A stretch of 37,884 nucleotides of DNA, taken from positions 5,001-42,884 of the forward strand of contig RPFO01000195.1 in assembly GCA_009746045.1 (NCBI GenBank), read 5' to 3'. Origin of the DNA: Mesostigma viride (Eukaryota; Streptophyta; Mesostigmatophyceae; Mesostigmatales; Mesostigmataceae). A program made the position numbers and the translations under genes. The notes beneath the pieces were generated by a model, which was given only the letters and a program-made list of their open reading frames with translations, had not been told where the DNA came from and made no database searches. How positions within the stretch are numbered: position 1 is the first letter of the stretch; each line of letters opens with the position of its first letter. Below, piece after piece: positions 1 to 10,504 of this stretch.

Positions 1-390
1 GCAGGCGAAAAAGAACGAACCACAATGATAGTATTGTTGTGAGTGACAATTGACGACATCACGCTACAAGGAGCATGACGCAAAAGGGATTTAAAATCGG
101 CATGAAAAACCTGGTGAAAAATAAGAGGGAGAGGGGGGGAGAGGGAGAGGGAGAGAGAGTCGTCGTTCAGGAAGCCGTCATGACGCAAAATGGGATGAAT
201 ACTCAACATGCCAGGTGAAAAAAAAAATAGAAAAACCACGTACGTAAAATCCCGCAACTCACTCTTGTTGGAGCTGATGCTGCTGTCGTTGTTGTTGTTG
301 TCAGGCCCGTTGTTCTTGATTTCCAAAGAAGAAAGCCGTGAAGCTGCTCGTACGCATTATGGGGGCTGCACCCGCAGGCGAAAAAGAACG
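1..390. repeat. Dispersed direct repeats in non-coding DNA
   Basis: A 17-bp sequence beginning GCAGGCGAAAAAG occurs at the first base and again at 374-390. A looser repeat built around CATGACGCAAAA occurs near 75 and 179, each followed by an A-rich stretch. A GTT trinucleotide-like run lies near 275-300. I see no convincing gene in the first 570 bases; the overlapping short frames look random. Confidence 0.5.
123..159 (+). repeat. Polypurine GA tract
   Basis: This is 37 uninterrupted purines, mostly GAGAGG and GAGGG units. Mirror-like purine tracts of this kind can form triplex DNA; here it is only a low-complexity tract in non-coding DNA. Confidence 0.7.
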
Positions 391-574
391 TGGACCACAG
401 TCGGTCACTGGACGTGCGGTGGCGGGCGTGGTGGGCGCATCCGGCGGTGCGCGCCTGCAAAACACCGCATCAATTACCTGGGCGGGCTGGGTGCGCACCT
501 TCCAAAGTCCCTGGTGTGTGTCAGTGCAGCGTCGACATGGCATGCGAGGATATGTGCGTACGTACGACGAATCA

Positions 575-1159
575 TGTGAAACGACTGGTCCAACCTGAAA
601 AATTTTAAATTTTTGCCGTGTCCAGTAACGGTCCTAGGTTGCACCCGCGGGACGTTCCGACAGCTGTACAGAAAAGATCACAAAGATACGCCGCGCAACG
701 ACGCCTGTGCCCGGCAAATCATTTGTGAGCCCGGAACTGAACAGTCACTGCAAATGTCGAGTATTTATTGCTCCATCCCCACAAAAAAGCGTTCCGGACC
801 TGTTCGAAGCGAAGAGCACTGACAGGGATCGGACCCGAGCCAGATTTGTGTGCGGACCATGATGGCTGGCCTCCCTCACTCCGCAACCTCACTCTGGACG
901 CAGGTTCGAATCCTGTCAGTGCTATTCGCTTCGAACAGTTCCGGAACGCTTTTTTTGGGGGGTGGAGCAATAGATTTTCGACGTTTGTAGTGACTGTTCA
1001 GTTCCCGACTCACATTTGCCGGGCACTGGCGTCATTCCGCGGCGTATCTTTCTGATCTATTCTGTACAGCTGCCGGAACGTCCCGCGGGTGCAACCTAGG
1101 ACCGTTACTGGACACGGCAAAAATTCAAAATTTTTTTAGGTTGGACCAGTCGTTTCACA
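575..1159. mobile_element. Foldback (MITE-like) element
   Basis: The two halves are reverse complements: the 22 bases starting at 575 reappear inverted and ending at 1159. The match continues inward with few differences for about 270 bp per arm, leaving a loop of roughly 50 bp near 845-895. No open frame of consequence lies inside. Near the loop, the exact sequence GGTTCGAATCC (903-913) matches the Pol III B-box or tRNA T-arm consensus, and the opposite arm carries a one-mismatch version on the other strand. No clear target-site duplication was found, so the class is unknown. Confidence 0.8.
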
Positions 1160-1759
1160 CCAAACGACTTTTTGCACCAATAGGAGTCGACACTGCGTGT
1201 TCAGACTCCCAAGTACTCGGGCACCCACACCTGCCGGGGGAGTACATTGTAATGCTATTCACTAGAACAGTTCCGGATGTAGCGTTAGTGATGATGTTGT
1301 ACAATATATTTCAATCACGTTTGTCAGAGTGTGCGTTTTTCCGACATGTAGGGCAGGTTGTACAACATTCTGTGCGCCAACCATGTGTACTACATGTATC
1401 GATTAGTATCACTACATGTATATTCCGTCATGATCGCAGGATTAGTAACTACTGGGCTACATGTTAGTGTACCCTTACTAGGCTACTATGTAGAACCTTC
1501 AGAACCTGATTCTACCTTCCAAAATTCTAATTATGCGCCATGGATCAGTTTTGAAATGTAGAACGAGCCTACGTGGAGGGCATGACATCAGTCCAGCTGG
1601 CACCGCCGCGCACCATGACCGAGGGAACACGCCGTCACGTGCATGTAATGCAATGTTTGGAGACGACGGGCATGCATGCATGGTTAATTTTTGGCGGCGA
1701 ATATTTTCCGCGCCAAAAAAATTCCGCGGTACCCTCCGTACCGTGAAAAGTGGGTGCAC
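1160..1759. other. Intergenic DNA, no gene seen
   Basis: I see no supportable gene. A small inverted repeat pairs ATGTTGTACAA at 1294-1304 with its complement at 1358-1368. The segment ends directly at the giant inverted repeat. Confidence 0.5.
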
Positions 1760-1903
1760 GGTGCGCGCACCCCTTGCGGAAGTGGCCATGGCGACTGCTT
1801 TTAGACGAAACGTGACAAATCTGGCTCGCGGAAAGCAGAAAAAATGCTCGATTCTTGGAGAAAATTAGTTACTGATTCTAATTTATGGTGGGATAGTTGC
1901 GAT

Positions 1904-2302
1904 CTATAATGTCGCGGGCTCTTTTTCTTTACCATCGGCAGGGGGGTCCGGCCTGAATTTCTGTCGGGATGAATAAAGTATAATTGATGCCTGCAGGTGT
2001 GATTGTCGATTGTTGCCAGTTTTGATGGTCCTAATGGAAGCTAGTTTAATGATGTTTCTAAAGCCGTAAAAATTCCCGCTGCTATCTTTACCTTTCCCGT
2101 CATTTTGCGGTAAGATAACATTAGGCCTGCGCCATGCGCGCCCGACCTCTCCATGAAAGGGTGGCCTTTCTTGTGCGCCTGGGCACGAATAAATGCCCGT
2201 TATGGTACGTTCTTGTATTAAACGTCCTAAGATAGCGCTTTCCTGCTTTCTTACCTCGTTGAGCGTAAGCTTTTTGCCTTCTTTCCGGCCAGATGCAGCC
2301 AT
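1904..2302 (-). CDS. Hypothetical protein, left-arm copy (132 aa)
   Basis: I do not recognise the product. The frame starts at an ATG (MAASGRKEGK) and is basic and polar, without a signal peptide or membrane segment. Its value is comparative: the diverged right arm keeps the same frame open over 140 codons (14299-14719). Most differences are substitutions and one is an in-frame 3-bp indel. The two copies part only in the last dozen residues, after a 1-bp shift. A sequence matching a splice donor (AACGAG|GTAAGA) lies inside the frame near codon 16, so the real transcript could be spliced there instead. A G-box/TATA pair lies about 440 bp upstream in the right orientation. Coding status is plausible but unproven. 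Confidence 0.35.
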   Translation of the reverse strand: MAASGRKEGKKLTLNEVRKQESAILGRLIQERTITGIYSCPGAQERPPFHGEVGRAWRRPNVILPQNDGKGKDSSGNFYGFRNIIKLASIRTIKTGNNRQSHLQASIILYSSRQKFRPDPPADGKEKEPATL

Positions 2303-2742
2303 GAAGTTGCGGGTCCTGGCGCTGCATCGCTGGATTCCTGGATGTTTTTAAGCAAGTTCGTCTGTGACGTGGCTGGCTTGCTGCAGCGCGTGGCCCACAA
2401 CCTGTCGGGAAGGTGTAATGCTTTTATTTCCATGCTTCTCTGAAATTTCTTTTGCTTTATAGACAGTTGTGTTCGAGGAAATTCACGCGGTCTTCCTAAG
2501 CAGCGGCATCATTTTCCCCAGACACTGACGAGCTGGCACCTGTCTCCTAAAGAGAGCGGCTCGTGCTTGTTAGAAAGGAGGCAGTGTGCATTTTGCGGGA
2601 CACAATGCTTTGGTGGCACATGCGTCAGGTAGGCTGTTCCAATGGTCTCTTCACCTTTCCCACTGAGTAAATGTTAGCATTTGTCATGCTAACCAGAGCA
2701 GCTAGCCACAGGTTGGCTGGATAAAAAGTCAGCTTATTTTCT

Positions 2743-2774
2743 CTTTATATACTGCGTGTGTGGTCCTCCACGTG
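2743..2774 (-). promoter_or_regulatory. G-box and TATA pair, outward-facing (left arm)
   Basis: Read on the minus strand, a CACGTG G-box (2769-2774) is followed 17 bp later by TATATAAAG (2743-2751). Transcription would run away from the palindrome centre toward the hypothetical frame at 2302-1904. The mirror copy is at 13816-13847. Confidence 0.45.
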
Positions 2775-2975
2775 TCCGGCTTGTTGGGCATTTTGGAAGA
2801 GGGTTTATAATGTGTTGTTGGGTGGAACAACTTGGTTGTTGGCACAAAATCACACATTATTAGCCTGAGATAGGCATGACATATGCTGCTCAGGCGTGTC
2901 GTCCTACCAGCCTTGTTGTTAAGGGTAGACTCACAAGGCTGGCTGTGCCGATGGAGGGGTGGGGCGTGCTAGCCC

Positions 2976-3236
2976 CCCCCCACACCCACGCATGCATGCT
3001 AGCCCACCCCCACACCCACGCATGCATGCTAGCCCCGGCCCCGGCCCCCCCACACCCACGCATGCATGCTAGCCCCCCCCACACCCACGCATGCATGCTA
3101 GCCCACACTCACACCCACGCATGCATGCTAGCCCCCCCCCACACCCACGCATGCATGCTAGCCCCCCCACACACCCACGCATGCATGCCAGCCCCCCCAC
3201 ACACCCACGCATGCATGACCGCCCCCCCCCACACCC
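2976..3236. repeat. 30-bp GCATGC minisatellite, first block
   Basis: About eight units of a ~30-bp monomer consisting of CCCACGCATGCATGCTAGC and a C-run ending in ACAC. The alternating purine-pyrimidine GCATGCATGC core and the C-run could favour non-B DNA. All six frames are open only because the unit lacks stops, giving repetitive His/Pro/Cys peptides that I do not treat as proteins. Confidence 0.9.
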
Positions 3237-3822
3237 GGGTGGTCCCACGCGGAATGGGGTAGATTTTTGCAAGAAAAAAACGCTAGTTTCAATCGTCAGA
3301 AAAACGGACATTGCGCCGAAATTCTTGCCGAAAAATTTGCAGCCGAGCGAATTTTCCGCCGGCCGGAAAGGGTCTCTCTGCAGCTAGACCCTTCGCAAAT
3401 CGTGCGAAATCGCGCAAAATTTGCTGAAATTGACCAAAACCAGGCCAAAAAAGTGTAAAATCATGCGAAATCTTGAAAATTTTGCTGAAATTGACCAAAA
3501 ACCGACCAAAAAAGTGCGAATTCATGCAAAAAAGTTCGATTGTAAAAAAATTTCGACATGTAAAAAATGCGTGAGTTCATGCGAAAATTTTCAAAGGGTC
3601 TCTCTGCAGCTAGACCCTTCGTGTAAAATTATGCGAAATCCTGTGAAATCGTGTGAAATTGTGTGAAGTTGTGCGAAAATCGTGCGAAAATCACGCGAAA
3701 TTGTGCAAAATTTTGCGGGCGTTCTCAAATCGCCAGAAAAAATTTCGAAACAAAAAGTCGAAAACAGCGTTTTTTTCTTGCAAAATGCGCGAAAAACTAC
3801 CCCATTCGGCGTGGGACCACCC
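3237..3822. mobile_element. Non-autonomous TIR element inserted in the left arm
   Basis: The 586-bp element is bounded by near-perfect terminal inverted repeats starting GGGTGGTCCCACGC, which extend to about 48 bp. It interrupts the 30-bp minisatellite. The right arm holds the uninterrupted site, and comparing the two shows duplication of the four bases ACCC. The interior is AT-rich with many TGCGAAAT-like words and no long frame. It carries two copies (near 3368 and 3597) of a near-palindromic sequence centred on CTGCAG and bounded by AGGGTCT and AGACCCT. A 4-bp duplication is compatible with several DNA-transposon superfamilies, so none is assigned. Confidence 0.85.
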
Positions 3823-4332
3823 ACCCACGCATGCATGCTAGCCCACCCCCACACCCACGCATGCATGCTAGCCCCCCCACACACCCACGCATGGATGCCA
3901 GCCCCCACACACACCCACGCATGCATGACAGCCCCCCCACACACCCACGCATGCATGCTAGCCCCCCACACACACCCACGCATGCATGCCAGCCCCCATA
4001 CACACCCACGCATGCATGCCAGCCCCCCCCCACACTTACGCATGCATGCTAGCCCCCCACACACACCCACGCATGCATGCCAGCCCCCCCCCACACCCAC
4101 GCATGCATGCCAGCCCCCCCCCACACTTACGCATGCATGCTAGCCCCCCACACACACCCACGCATGCATGCCAGCCCCCCCCCACACCCACGCATGCAGG
4201 CTAGCCCAACCCCACACCCACGCATGCATGCCAGCCCACCCCCACACCCACACGTGCATGCCAGCCCACCCCCACACCCACGCATGCATGCCAGCCCACC
4301 CCCACACCCACGCGTGCATGCCAGCCCACCCC
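3823..4332. repeat. 30-bp GCATGC minisatellite, second block
   Basis: Continuation of the same array after the insertion, about 17 more units. Variants include CACTTACGC instead of CACCCACGC and some 31-bp units. The order of variants is mirrored in the right arm. Confidence 0.9.
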
Positions 4333-4602
4333 TAGCTTGAGCGTGCTTGTAAAGTTTTTGCATGGTTTATTAAAATGAGTGGAATATGTATTTATTGCAT
4401 TAAATGTTAATTTTATTGATCATGAATGAAAATGGTCAACATTGCCGAAGTGCCCCTAAATTGCTCAATATTGTGTGCTCAAGAATTCAATGAGGATTGT
4501 CATCATGGAAACCCGCACAAATTCACGATTCCGGGCATGCATGTGAAAGTATCAAGAACAATTTTCAATTAAGAATGGTATCTCATTGTTCCATGAATCA
4601 AT
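4333..4602. other. AT-rich spacer of the left arm
   Basis: Unique AT-rich DNA between the two minisatellites, repeated in inverted form at 12583-12849 with essentially no differences. No gene is seen. Confidence 0.7.
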
Positions 4603-5650
4603 ATGACTCCATGTACGTAGACAAGCCATGATGACCCCATGGGAGCCTAAATCCTCATCATTAAATACATAAATGCCACCCATGTACGTAGACGGGCCAT
4701 GATGACACCAATGGAGCCTGAATCCTCATCATTAATTACATAAATGCCAACCATGTACATAGACAAGCCATGATGACACCATGGGAGCCTGAATCCTCAT
4801 CATTAAATACATAAATGCCAACCATGTACGTAGGCCAGCCATGATGACACTATGGGAGCCTGAATCCTCATCATTAATTTCATACATGCCAACAACACGT
4901 AGACGGGCCATAATGACACCACGGGAGCCTGAATCCTCATCATTTATTTTATGAGACATCCATGTACGTAGGCCAGCCATGATGACACCATGGGAGCCTG
5001 AATCCTCCACATTTTTTTTCTGAGACATCCATGTACGTAGGCCAGCCATGATGACACCATGGGAGCCTGAATCCTCATCATTAAATACATACATGCCATC
5101 CATGTACGTAGACAGGCCATGATGACACCATGGGAGCCTGAATCCTCATCATTAATTACATAAATGCCAACCATGTACGTAGACGGGCCATGATGACACC
5201 ATGGGAGCCTGAATCCTCATCATTTTTTTTATGAGACATCCATGTACGTAGGCCAGCCATGATGACACCATGGGAGCCTGAATCCTCGTCATTTTTTTTT
5301 CTTTGACATCCATATACGTAGACGGGCCATGATGACACCATGGGAGCCTGAATCCTCATCATTAATTACATACATGCCATCCATGTACGTAGACGGGCCA
5401 TGATGACACCATGGGAGCCTGAATCCTCATCATTTACTATTCCTTGACATCCATGTACGTAGGCCAGCCATGGAGACATTATGGGAGCCTGAATCCTCCT
5501 CGTTAATTACATAAATGCCAACCATGTACGTAGACAAGCCATGATGACACCATGGGAGCCTGAATCCTCATCATTTACTATTCCTTGACATCCATGTACG
5601 TAGACGGGCCATGATGACACCATGGGAGCCTGAATCCTCATCATTAATTA
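4603..5650 (-). repeat. ~70-bp minisatellite, minus-oriented block
   Basis: About 15 units of a ~70-bp monomer in the orientation GCCTGAATCCTCATCATT. Each unit contains CCATGG, TACGTAC and CATGATGAC-like words and then a variable A/T-rich tail. Apparent frames (NDEDSGSHGV peptides on the other strand) are by-products of the repeat. Confidence 0.9.
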
Positions 5651-7249
5651 CATGGATGGCATTTATGTATTTAATGATGAGGATTCAGGCTCCCATGGTG
5701 TCTCCATGGCTGGCCTACGTACATGGATGTCAAGGAATAGTAAATGATGAGGATTCAGGCTCCCATGGTGTCATCATGGCCTGTCTACGTACATGGATGG
5801 CATGTATGTAATTAATGATGAGGATTCAGGCTCCCATGGTGTCATCATGGCTTGTCTACGTACATGGTTGGCATTTATGTAATTAATGAGGAGGATTCAG
5901 GCTCCCATGGTGTCATCATGGCTTGTCTACGTACATGGTTGGCATTTATGTAATTAATGATGAGGATTCAGGCTCCCATGGTGTCTCCATGGCTGGCCTA
6001 CGTACATGGATGTCAAGGAATAGTAAATGAGGAGGATTCAGGCTCCCATGGTGTCATCATGGCCCGTGTACGTACATGGATGGCATGTATGTAATTAATG
6101 AGGAGGATTCAGGCTCCCATGGTGTCATCATGGCTGGCCTACGTACATGGATGTCAAAGAAAAAGAAATGATGAGGATTCAGGCTCCCATGGTGTCATCA
6201 TGGCTGGCCTACGTACATGGATGTCTCATAAAATAAATGATGAGGATTCAGGCTCCCATGGTGTCATCATGGCTTGTCTACCTACATTGTTGGCATGTAT
6301 GTAATTAATGATGAGGATTCAGGCTCCCATGGTGTCTCCATGGCTGGCCTACGTACATGAATGGCATTTATGTAATTAATGATGAGGATTCAGGCTCCCA
6401 TGGGGTCATCATGGCTTGTCTACGTACATGGTTGGCATTTATGTAATTAACGAGGAGGATTCAGGCTCCCATGGTGTCTCCATGGCTGGCCTACGTACAT
6501 GGATGTCAAGGAATAGTAAATGATGAGGATTCAGGCTCCCATGGTGTCATCATGGCCCGTGTACGTACATGGATGGCATGTATGTAATTAATGATGAGGA
6601 TTCAGGCTCCCATGGTGTCATCATGGCCCGTCTACGTACATGGATGTCAAAGAAAAAAAAATGATGAGGATTCAGGCTCCCATGGTGTCATCATGGCTGG
6701 CCTACGTACATGGATGTTTCATAAAAAAAATGATGAGGATTCAGGCTCCCATGGTGTCATCATGGCCCGTCTACGTACATGGTTGGCATTTATGTAATTA
6801 ATGAAGAGGATTCAGGCTCCCATGGTGTCATCATGGCCCGTCTACGTACATGGATGTCAAGGAATAGTAAATGATGAGGATTCAGGCTCCCATGGGGTCA
6901 TCATGGCTTGTCTACGTACATGGTTGGCATTTATGTAATTAACGAGGAGGATTCAGGCTCCATTGGTGTCATCATGGCTGGCCTACGTACATGGATGTCA
7001 AGGAATAGTAAATGATGAGGATTCAGGCTCCCATGGTGTCATCATGGCTTGTCTACGTACATGGTTGGCATTTATGTAATTAATGAGGAGGATTCAGGCT
7101 CCCATGGTGTCTCCATGGCTGGCCTACGTACATGGATGGCATTTATGTATTTAATGATGAGGATTCAGGCTCCCATGGTGTCATCATGGCTTGTCTACCT
7201 ACATGGTTGGCATTTATGTAACCTGAATCCTCTCATTAAGAAAATGAAG

Positions 7250-8658
7250 AGGATTCAGGCTCCATTGGTGTCATCATGGCTGGCCTACGTACATGGATGT
7301 CAAGGAATAGTAAATGATGAGGATTCAGGCTCCCATGGTGTCATCATGGCCCGTCTACGTACATGGATGTCAAGGAATAGTAAATGATGAGGATTCAGGC
7401 TCCCATGGGGTCATCATGGCTTGTCTACGTACATGGTTGGCATTTATGTAATTAACGAGGAGGATTCAGGCTCCATTGGTGTCATCATGGCTGGCCTACG
7501 TACATGGATGTCAAGGAATAGTAAATGATGAGGATTCAGGCTCCCATGGTGTCATCATGGCTTGTCTACGTACATGGTTGGCATTTATGTAATTAATGAG
7601 GAGGATTCAGGCTCCCATGGTGTCATCATGGCCCGTCTACGTACATGGATGGCATTTATGTAATTAATGATGAGGATTCAGGCTCCCATGGGGTCATCAT
7701 GGCTTGTCTACGTACATGGTTGGCATTTATGTAATTAATGAGGAGGATTCAGGCTCCCATGGTGTCTCCATGGCTGGCCTACGTACATGGATGTCAAGGA
7801 ATAGTAAATGATGAGGATTCAGGCTCCCATGGTGTCATCATGGCCTGTCTACGTACATGGATGGCATGTATGTAATTAATGATGAGGATTCAGGCTCCCA
7901 TGGTGTCATCATGGCTTGTCTACGTACATGGATGGCATGTATGTAATTAATGATGAGGATTCAGGCTCCATTGGTGTCATCATGGCTGGCCTACGTATGT
8001 ACATGGATGTCAAAGAAAAAAAAAATGATGAGGATTCAGGCTCCCATGGTGTCATCATTGCCCGTGTATGTACATGGTTGGCATTTATGTAATTAATGAT
8101 GAGGATTCAGGCTCCATTGGTGTCATCATTGCCCGTGTATGTACATGGTTGGCATTTATGTATGTAATTAATGATGAGGATTCAGGCTCCATTGGTGTCA
8201 TCATGGCTGGCCTACGTATGTACATGGATGTCAAAGAAAAAAAAATGATGAGGATTCAGGCTCCCATGGTGTCATCATGGCCCGTCTACGTACATGGATG
8301 TCAAGGAATAGTAAATGATGAGGATTCAGGCTCCCATGGTGTCAGATGTCATGGCCTGTCTACGTACATGGATGGCATGTATGTAATTAATGATGAGAAT
8401 TCAGGCTCCATTGGTGTCATCATGGCTGGCCTACGTATGTACATGGATGTCAAAGAAAAAAAAATGATGAGGATTCAGGCTCCCATGGTGTCATCATGGC
8501 CCGTCTACGTACATGGATGTCAAGGAATAGTAAATGATGAGGATTCAGGCTCCCATGGTGTCATCATGGCCTGTCTACGTACATGGATGGCATGTATGTA
8601 TTTAATGATGAGGATTCAGGCTCCCATGGTGTCATCATGGCTGGCCTACGTACATGGA
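7250..8658 (+). repeat. Higher-order repeat, copy 1
   Basis: A multi-monomer block of about 1.4 kb is repeated almost base for base 1846 bp further on, at about 9096-10504. The match includes rare monomers such as the one with GTCAGATGTCATGG. Before 7250 and after about 8658 the monomer order differs. Confidence 0.75.
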
Positions 8659-9095
8659 TGTCTCAGAAAAAAAATGATGAGGATTCAGGCTCCCATGGTG
8701 TCATCATGGCTGGCCTACGTACATGGATGTCAAAGAAAAAAAAATGATGAGGATTCAGGCTCCCGTGGTGTCATTATGGCCCGTCTACGTGTTGTTGGCA
8801 TGTATGAAATTAATGATGAGGATTCAGGCTCCCATAGTGTCATCATGGCTGGCCTACGTACATGGTTGGCATTTATGTAATTAATGATGAGGATTCAGGC
8901 TCCCATGGTGTCATCATTGCCCGTGTATGTACATGGTTGGCATTTATGTAATTAATGATGAGGATTCAGGCTCCATTGGTGTCATCATGGCCCGTCTACG
9001 TACATGGACCGTGGCATTTATGTATTTAATGATGAGGATTCAGGCTCCCATGGGGTCATTGATGATCATGGCATTTATGTATGTAATTAATGATG

Positions 9096-10504
9096 AGGAT
9101 TCAGGCTCCATTGGTGTCATCATGGCTGGCCTACGTACATGGATGTCAAGGAATAGTAAATGATGAGGATTCAGGCTCCCATGGTGTCATCATGGCCCGT
9201 CTACGTACATGGATGTCAAGGAATAGTAAATGATGAGGATTCAGGCTCCCATGGGGTCATCATGGCTTGTCTACGTACATGGTTGGCATTTATGTAATTA
9301 ACGAGGAGGATTCAGGCTCCATTGGTGTCATCATGGCTGGCCTACGTACATGGATGTCAAGGAATAGTAAATGATGAGGATTCAGGCTCCCATGGTGTCA
9401 TCATGGCTTGTCTACGTACATGGTTGGCATTTATGTAATTAATGAGGAGGATTCAGGCTCCCATGGTGTCATCATGGCCCGTCTACGTACATGGATGGCA
9501 TTTATGTAATTAATGATGAGGATTCAGGCTCCCATGGGGTCATCATGGCTTGTCTACGTACATGGTTGGCATTTATGTAATTAATGAGGAGGATTCAGGC
9601 TCCCATGGTGTCTCCATGGCTGGCCTACGTACATGGATGTCAAGGAATAGTAAATGATGAGGATTCAGGCTCCCATGGTGTCATCATGGCCTGTCTACGT
9701 ACATGGATGGCATGTATGTAATTAATGATGAGGATTCAGGCTCCCATGGTGTCATCATGGCTTGTCTACGTACATGGATGGCATGTATGTAATTAATGAT
9801 GAGGATTCAGGCTCCATTGGTGTCATCATGGCTGGCCTACGTATGTACATGGATGTCAAAGAAAAAAAAAATGATGAGGATTCAGGCTCCCATGGTGTCA
9901 TCATTGCCCGTGTATGTACATGGTTGGCATTTATGTAATTAATGATGAGGATTCAGGCTCCATTGGTGTCATCATTGCCCGTGTATGTACATGGTTGGCA
10001 TTTATGTATGTAATTAATGATGAGGATTCAGGCTCCATTGGTGTCATCATGGCTGGCCTACGTATGTACATGGATGTCAAAGAAAAAAAAATGATGAGGA
10101 TTCAGGCTCCCATGGTGTCATCATGGCCCGTCTACGTACATGGATGTCAAGGAATAGTAAATGATGAGGATTCAGGCTCCCATGGTGTCAGATGTCATGG
10201 CCTGTCTACGTACATGGATGGCATGTATGTAATTAATGATGAGAATTCAGGCTCCATTGGTGTCATCATGGCTGGCCTACGTATGTACATGGATGTCAAA
10301 GAAAAAAAAATGATGAGGATTCAGGCTCCCATGGTGTCATCATGGCCCGTCTACGTACATGGATGTCAAGGAATAGTAAATGATGAGGATTCAGGCTCCC
10401 ATGGTGTCATCATGGCCTGTCTACGTACATGGATGGCATGTATGTATTTAATGATGAGGATTCAGGCTCCCATGGTGTCATCATGGCTGGCCTACGTACA
10501 TGGA
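9096..10504 (+). repeat. Higher-order repeat, copy 2
   Basis: Second copy of the block at 7250-8658, offset 1846 bp. A further partial relationship links 8890-9090 to 11622-11815 through the shared GGACCGTGG and CATTGATGATCATGG monomers. Confidence 0.75.

Larger units (their letters stand above)
1760..5650. repeat. Left arm of the giant inverted repeat
   Basis: This arm is the reverse complement of about 11500-14834. Position 1760 pairs with 14834, the G-box at 2769 with 13821, and 4601 with 12584. Inside about 2390-4600 the arms look essentially identical apart from C-run lengths and one insertion. Outside about 2340 they differ at roughly one base in ten by eye. The match continues into the central array, including an aberrant monomer at 4880-4930 that is mirrored at 12260-12310. 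Confidence 0.85.

Noticed and set aside
815-925. tRNA gene in the foldback loop
   Set aside because: A T-arm and acceptor-like ends are present, but no D-arm or anticodon arm can be folded, and the similarity follows from the inverted repeat itself.
2876-4363. Many His/Pro/Cys-rich frames on both strands (also 12822-13714)
   Set aside because: They are translations of the 30-bp minisatellite, open in most frames because the unit has no stop.
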